Assembly: GCF_002291145.1 (NCBI RefSeq)
Contig: NZ_NTGE01000186.1
Coordinates: forward strand, 62,001 to 126,000
Length of the DNA: 64,000 nt
Source: Streptomyces sp. SA15
GTDB lineage: Bacteria; Actinomycetota; Actinomycetes; Streptomycetales; Streptomycetaceae
Direction of reading: 5' to 3'
In this document: one piece after another, positions 60,709-64,000 of the stretch
Numbering within the stretch: the first letter of the stretch is position 1
How the letters are laid out: each line of letters opens with the position of its first letter
The notes under the pieces: model-generated
What the model was told of the DNA's origin: nothing
The model's database searches: none
The model's input: the letters and a program-made list of their open reading frames with translations, nothing else
Translations under genes and position numbers: made by a program

Positions 60709-61659
60709 CTACTTGTCGTCGTTCGGACGTCGGGTTCCCGCGAGGCCGCAGCCGGCCAGGTGCTCGCGGGTGCTGACCGCGATGGGCAGTGGCACCTCGG
60801 GAGCGCACGGGTACAGATCCTGTTCGACGATCACGAACAACTCGGCGTCGAGGTTGGCGAGTTCGGCCACCACGTCGGCGGGCTTCGGCACGCCCGCGGG
60901 AGGTGATACGCACACGCCTCGCTTGACGGCCTCGCCGAAGGAGAGGTCTTCGGCGGCGACCTGGGCCAGGACCTCCGGGTCCATCTGCTTGATGTGCACG
61001 TAGCCGACGCGCTCGCCGAATCGGCGGATCAGGTCGAGGTTGTCGCCGCCGCCGTAGGCGACGTGCCCGGTGTCCAGACAGAGGTTGGTGTAACGGCTGT
61101 CCGACTCGTTGAGCAGCCGCTCGATCTCCGGCTGCGTCTGGATGTGGCTGTCGGCGTGCGGATGGACGACCAGCCGTACGTCGTACTCGTCGAGGAGCAG
61201 CCGGCCGAGCCGGTCGGCGGCCCGGCCGAAGCCCGCCCATTGCTCGGCGGTCAGCTCGGGCGACTCGGTGAACGCGCCGGTCTTCTCGTCCCGGTACATG
61301 GGCGGGATGAAGACGAGGTGGTGGGCCCCCGCGGCGGCGGTCAGCGCGGCGACCTGCCGGACGTGGGCGAGCATCTCGTCCCAGGCCTCCGGCCGGTGCA
61401 GCGCACCGAAGGCGGTGCCGCCCGAAACCTTCAGGCCGCGGACGTCGAGCTCTTCCTTCAGCCGCCGCGGGTCGGTGGGGAGATAGCCGTACGGGCCGAG
61501 TTCGAGCCACTCGTAGCCGGCCTGCGCGAGCTCGTCGAGGAAGCGGGTGTACGGCACCTGGTGCTCGTCCTCGGGGAACCAGACGCCCCAGGAGTCGGGG
61601 GCGGAGCCGAGGCACAGGTTGCCTGCGACGGTGCGGAGTGTGGATGGCGCCGTTGCCAT
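60709..61659 (-). CDS. IolE-like TIM-barrel dehydratase/isomerase
   Basis: 316-residue sugar-isomerase-type TIM barrel. The start GSAPDSWGVWFPEDEHQ resembles the GIAP-NW opening of inosose dehydratase IolE; metal ligands appear in LVVHPHADSHIQ, LDTGHVAYGG, YVHIKQMDPE and FVIVEQDLYP. It would dehydrate 2-keto-inositol made by the dehydrogenase. First gene of a four-gene operon that is divergent from a LacI gene. Confidence 0.85.
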   Translation of the reverse strand: MATAPSTLRTVAGNLCLGSAPDSWGVWFPEDEHQVPYTRFLDELAQAGYEWLELGPYGYLPTDPRRLKEELDVRGLKVSGGTAFGALHRPEAWDEMLAHVRQVAALTAAAGAHHLVFIPPMYRDEKTGAFTESPELTAEQWAGFGRAADRLGRLLLDEYDVRLVVHPHADSHIQTQPEIERLLNESDSRYTNLCLDTGHVAYGGGDNLDLIRRFGERVGYVHIKQMDPEVLAQVAAEDLSFGEAVKRGVCVSPPAGVPKPADVVAELANLDAELFVIVEQDLYPCAPEVPLPIAVSTREHLAGCGLAGTRRPNDDK

Positions 61660-61718
61660 GCGGTGTCCTTCGGGGAGAGGGCTTCACGAGGAGGGGTCGT
61701 CACAAAGACCTGCCTGTC

Positions 61719-61735
61719 GCGCGCTACTAGCGCGC
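61719..61735. promoter_or_regulatory. Perfect 17-bp palindrome, candidate LacI operator
   Basis: GCGCGCTACTAGCGCGC is a perfect palindrome around a central C, 60 bases before the IolE-like start and about 110 before the lacI start. A second inverted repeat, ACTAG-CGCGCT-CTAGT (61726-61741), overlaps it. Either may bind the LacI protein encoded next. Confidence 0.65.
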
Positions 61736-61844
61736 TCTAGTCCCGATACGATGACCCCTGTCCAAATGTCATGTCAATAGTTTGTTGCCGGGGGATTTCC
61801 TGATCGCCAGCTAAGGTGGGCGGCGTCGGAGGGTGGGTTCACAG

Positions 61845-62864
61845 GTGGATGCGTCGAAGCAGCGGCCCACGATGGCGGACGTCGCCGCGAAGGCGGGTGT
61901 CTCCCGGGCGCTCGTCTCGATCGTGTTCCGCAACCAGCCGGGGGCGAGCGAGGAGACCCGTCAGCGGGTGCTGCGGGTCGCCGACGAGATCGGCTACCGC
62001 CCCGACAGCGCGGCGCGGCTGCTGGCCCGAGGCCGCAGCCGCACGCTCGGTGTGATGTTCATCGTGCACCAGACCTTCCACACGGACCTGATCGAGGGCA
62101 TCTACCCCGAAGCGGAACGGCTCGGTTACGACGTCCTGCTCTCCGCGACCACCCTGGGCCGCGGCGAGGCCAAGGCCATCGAGGCGCTGCTCAGTCACCG
62201 TTGCGAGGGGCTGATCCTGCTCGCCCCCGACGCGGGCCCGACGTACCTCGACGAACTCGGACACCGCGCGGCGACCGTCTCGATCGGCCGCCGCGTCCCC
62301 CGTGCCCGCGTGGACTTCGTTCACAGCGCCGAGGCCAAGGGCATACGGCAGGCCATGGAACACCTCGTCGAACTCGGGCATCGCCGGATCGTGCACATCG
62401 ACGGCGGTCGCGGTCCCGGGTCGGCCGAGCGACGCCGCGCTTACCGGGCGGCGATGCGCCGACATGGACTGGAGTCCGAGATGCGGGTGATCCCCGGCGA
62501 TCACACCGAGCAGTCGGGCATCGAGACCGGCCGGCTGCTCCTGGCGGAGCGCGACCAGGGGCAGCCGCTGCCGACGGCGGTCCTCGCCGGCAACGACCGC
62601 AGCGCGATGGGGTTGTTGATGTCCCTGACGCGGGCAGGCGTCGAGGTCCCGCGCGACCTGTCCGTCGTCGGATACGACGACAGCCACCTCTCCCACCTGA
62701 TGCCCATCGGCCTGACCACGGTCCGCCAGGACGCGATGCTGATGGCCGAGCACGCGGTGCGGTTCGCCGTGGAACGGCTGGAGAACCCCGGACTGGAGCC
62801 GCGGGAAGCGGTCCTGGACCCGAAGCTGGTGGTGCGGGGGACCAGCGGTCCTGCGCGCTCGTGA
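61845..62864 (+). CDS. LacI-family repressor of the inositol-type operon
   Basis: 339-residue LacI/GalR regulator. HTH TMADVAAKAGVSRALVSIVF, hinge YRPDSAARLLARG, effector domain from TLGVMFIVHQTFHTDL with AVLAGNDRSAMGLLMS and LSVVGYDDSHLSHLM. It likely represses the divergent four-gene operon. The GTG at 61845 is preceded by GGAGGG; the GTG at 61833 lies too close to that site. Confidence 0.92.
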   Translation: MDASKQRPTMADVAAKAGVSRALVSIVFRNQPGASEETRQRVLRVADEIGYRPDSAARLLARGRSRTLGVMFIVHQTFHTDLIEGIYPEAERLGYDVLLSATTLGRGEAKAIEALLSHRCEGLILLAPDAGPTYLDELGHRAATVSIGRRVPRARVDFVHSAEAKGIRQAMEHLVELGHRRIVHIDGGRGPGSAERRRAYRAAMRRHGLESEMRVIPGDHTEQSGIETGRLLLAERDQGQPLPTAVLAGNDRSAMGLLMSLTRAGVEVPRDLSVVGYDDSHLSHLMPIGLTTVRQDAMLMAEHAVRFAVERLENPGLEPREAVLDPKLVVRGTSGPARS

Positions 62865-62925
62865 TCAACACACCTGATCAGTGCACCTGATGGATGCCCC
62901 TGATCGACCCCCTGATCGATACCCC
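62862..62925. repeat. Degenerate 13-bp tandem repeat after lacI stop
   Basis: TGAT recurs at 62862, 62875, 62888, 62901 and 62913 (steps 13, 13, 13, 12) with similar following bases (TGATCRAYRCACC). It starts at the lacI stop codon. Confidence 0.6.
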
Positions 62926-62927
62926 TG

Positions 62928-62968
62928 GGGCCCGCCCCGGCGATCGTGCCTGTCACCGTGGCGGGCCC
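62928..62968. terminator. Stem-loop between converging lacI and binding-protein genes
   Basis: GGGCCCGCC and GGCGGGCCC are exact complements with a 23-base loop. Confidence 0.5.
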
Positions 62969-62984
62969 GCGGGGGCCGCGTCGG

Positions 62985-63989
62985 TCAGCGCGTCCCCTTC
63001 GCGGCGAACTCGGCGACGGCGTCCACGTTGTCCTTGGTGATGAAGGCCGGTCCGGTGAGGACGGGCGCGGTGCCGCCTCCGCTGAAGTTTCCGTTGGTCT
63101 TGTACAGCCACAGGGCGTCCACGGCGAGGTATCCCTGAAGGTAGGGCTGCTGGTCGACCGCGAACTCGACCTTGCCGTCCTGGACGGCCTTCACCAGGTC
63201 CTTGTTGAGGTCGAAGGTCGCCACCTTGGCCTTGCTCCCCGCGTCACCCACCGACTGCACCGCCGTCAGCGCGATCGGGGCGCCGAGGGTGACCACCTGG
63301 TCGATGGAGGAGTCCTGACTGAGCTTCGCGGTGATCGTCGACTTCACGGACGGCATGTCGGTGCCGTTGACGTAGAGGATGTCCGTCTTGCCACTGAAGC
63401 CCTTCTTCAGGCCGGCGCAGCGGGACTCAAGGGCGACCTGCCCCTGCTCCTGGATGACACAGAGGGCGTGCTTGGCACCGAGCTCGTTGAGCCGCTCGCC
63501 GAAGGCCTGGCCCGCGATGTTCTCGTCCTGCCCGAAGTACTCGAGCATGCCGAGCTCTTTCCAGTCGCCCACGCCGGAGTTGAAGCCGACGACCGGTATG
63601 CCGGCCGCCTTCGCCTTGGCCACCACGTCCTTCATGGCCTGGGGCTTCGCGGCGGTGAGAGCGATGCCGTCGACCTTCTGGTCGATGGCGTTCTGCACCA
63701 GGTTGGCCTGGTTGCCGGCGCTCGGATCGCTGGAGTAGACGAGCTTGATGTTGTCCTTGGCCGCGGCGGCCTGGGCGCCCTTGCGGATCAGGTCCCAGAA
63801 GGTGTCGCCCGGCGAGGCGTGGGTGACCATGGCCACGGTCATACGGGGGGTATTGGCCTTGCCCGCGGCAGCGGCGCCCCCGCCTTCCTCGGACTTCTTG
63901 CCGCCCGAGCTGCTGGAGCAGCCGGCGGCGAGCAGTGTGCCGGTGAGGACGGCGGCGGTCAGAGCTGCGGCCCGGTGATGTCTGTGCAT
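62985..63989 (-). CDS. Sugar ABC solute-binding lipoprotein (RbsB type)
   Basis: 334-residue periplasmic-binding protein of the ribose/galactose (type I) family. Signal peptide with lipobox LLAAGC, a Lys/Ser/Gly linker, then the domain from MTVAMVTHASPGDTFWDLIR, with GIALTAAKPQAMKDVVAKAK and VVGFNSGVGDW. It would feed a sugar or cyclitol to an ABC permease whose genes lie beyond the right edge. ATG at 63989, 11 bases from the edge. It may complement the inositol-type operon, but that is inference. Confidence 0.9.
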   Translation of the reverse strand: MHRHHRAAALTAAVLTGTLLAAGCSSSSGGKKSEEGGGAAAAGKANTPRMTVAMVTHASPGDTFWDLIRKGAQAAAAKDNIKLVYSSDPSAGNQANLVQNAIDQKVDGIALTAAKPQAMKDVVAKAKAAGIPVVGFNSGVGDWKELGMLEYFGQDENIAGQAFGERLNELGAKHALCVIQEQGQVALESRCAGLKKGFSGKTDILYVNGTDMPSVKSTITAKLSQDSSIDQVVTLGAPIALTAVQSVGDAGSKAKVATFDLNKDLVKAVQDGKVEFAVDQQPYLQGYLAVDALWLYKTNGNFSGGGTAPVLTGPAFITKDNVDAVAEFAAKGTR

Positions 63990-64000
63990 GTCCCTTGCAC

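Overview
The window is high-GC DNA with the gene families of a Streptomyces-type actinomycete: an XRE regulator with a DUF397 partner, DUF574 methyltransferases, a GAF/PP2C phosphatase with an anti-sigma-type ATPase, PucR and IclR regulators, an AA10 polysaccharide monooxygenase, and many GTG starts with ATGA overlaps. I see no rRNA, tRNA, CRISPR array, transposase or replication origin. The content is accessory and catabolic, as in a chromosome arm.

Layout. 1-2.5 kb: oligopeptide-type binding protein (cut by the left edge) and a proline-iminopeptidase-like hydrolase, divergent from a GntR/FadR regulator. 2.6-4.8 kb: secreted Asp-box repeat protein. 5-6.9 kb: htpG. 7.1-7.8 kb: cellulose-type AA10 LPMO behind a CebR-type palindrome. 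8.2-10.2 kb: a small double-glycine leader peptide, then a CapA-like phosphatase with a degenerate metallo-beta-lactamase-fold protein. 10.3-14.5 kb: signalling genes. 14.6-26 kb: a carbohydrate island with two LacI-controlled units (GH5 enzyme; GH106-like hydrolase, fucose/arabinose-type isomerase and MFS transporter), flanked on both sides by broken genes. 26-28.7 kb: Zn/Mn ABC importer. 28.9-30.9 kb: small miscellaneous genes and a broken SRPBCC gene.

31-38.5 kb: PucR regulator divergent from an aminotransferase, a FAD/Fe-S oxidoreductase and a succinate-semialdehyde dehydrogenase, a GABA-type pathway. 38.4-41.9 kb: a tandem duplication carrying the dehydrogenase 3' end, a terminator, an IclR gene and its promoter/operator, with a class V aminotransferase gene inside the second copy. 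42-57.3 kb: a 14-gene one-direction unit downstream of the second IclR promoter. It encodes a polyamine-type ABC importer, three flavin amine oxidases, three aspartoacylase/desuccinylase-family hydrolases, a class III aminotransferase, an aldehyde dehydrogenase, an aldo/keto reductase and a HAD protein. It reads as a complete uptake-to-acid route for an (N-acyl) amine whose identity I cannot name, and is the best candidate for an undescribed system here.

57.4-62.9 kb: an inositol-type operon (two TIM-barrel isomerases/dehydratases, Gfo/Idh/MocA dehydrogenase, sugar MFS porter) divergent from a LacI regulator, with a 17-bp palindrome between them. 63-64 kb: a sugar-binding lipoprotein of another ABC system that continues past the right edge.
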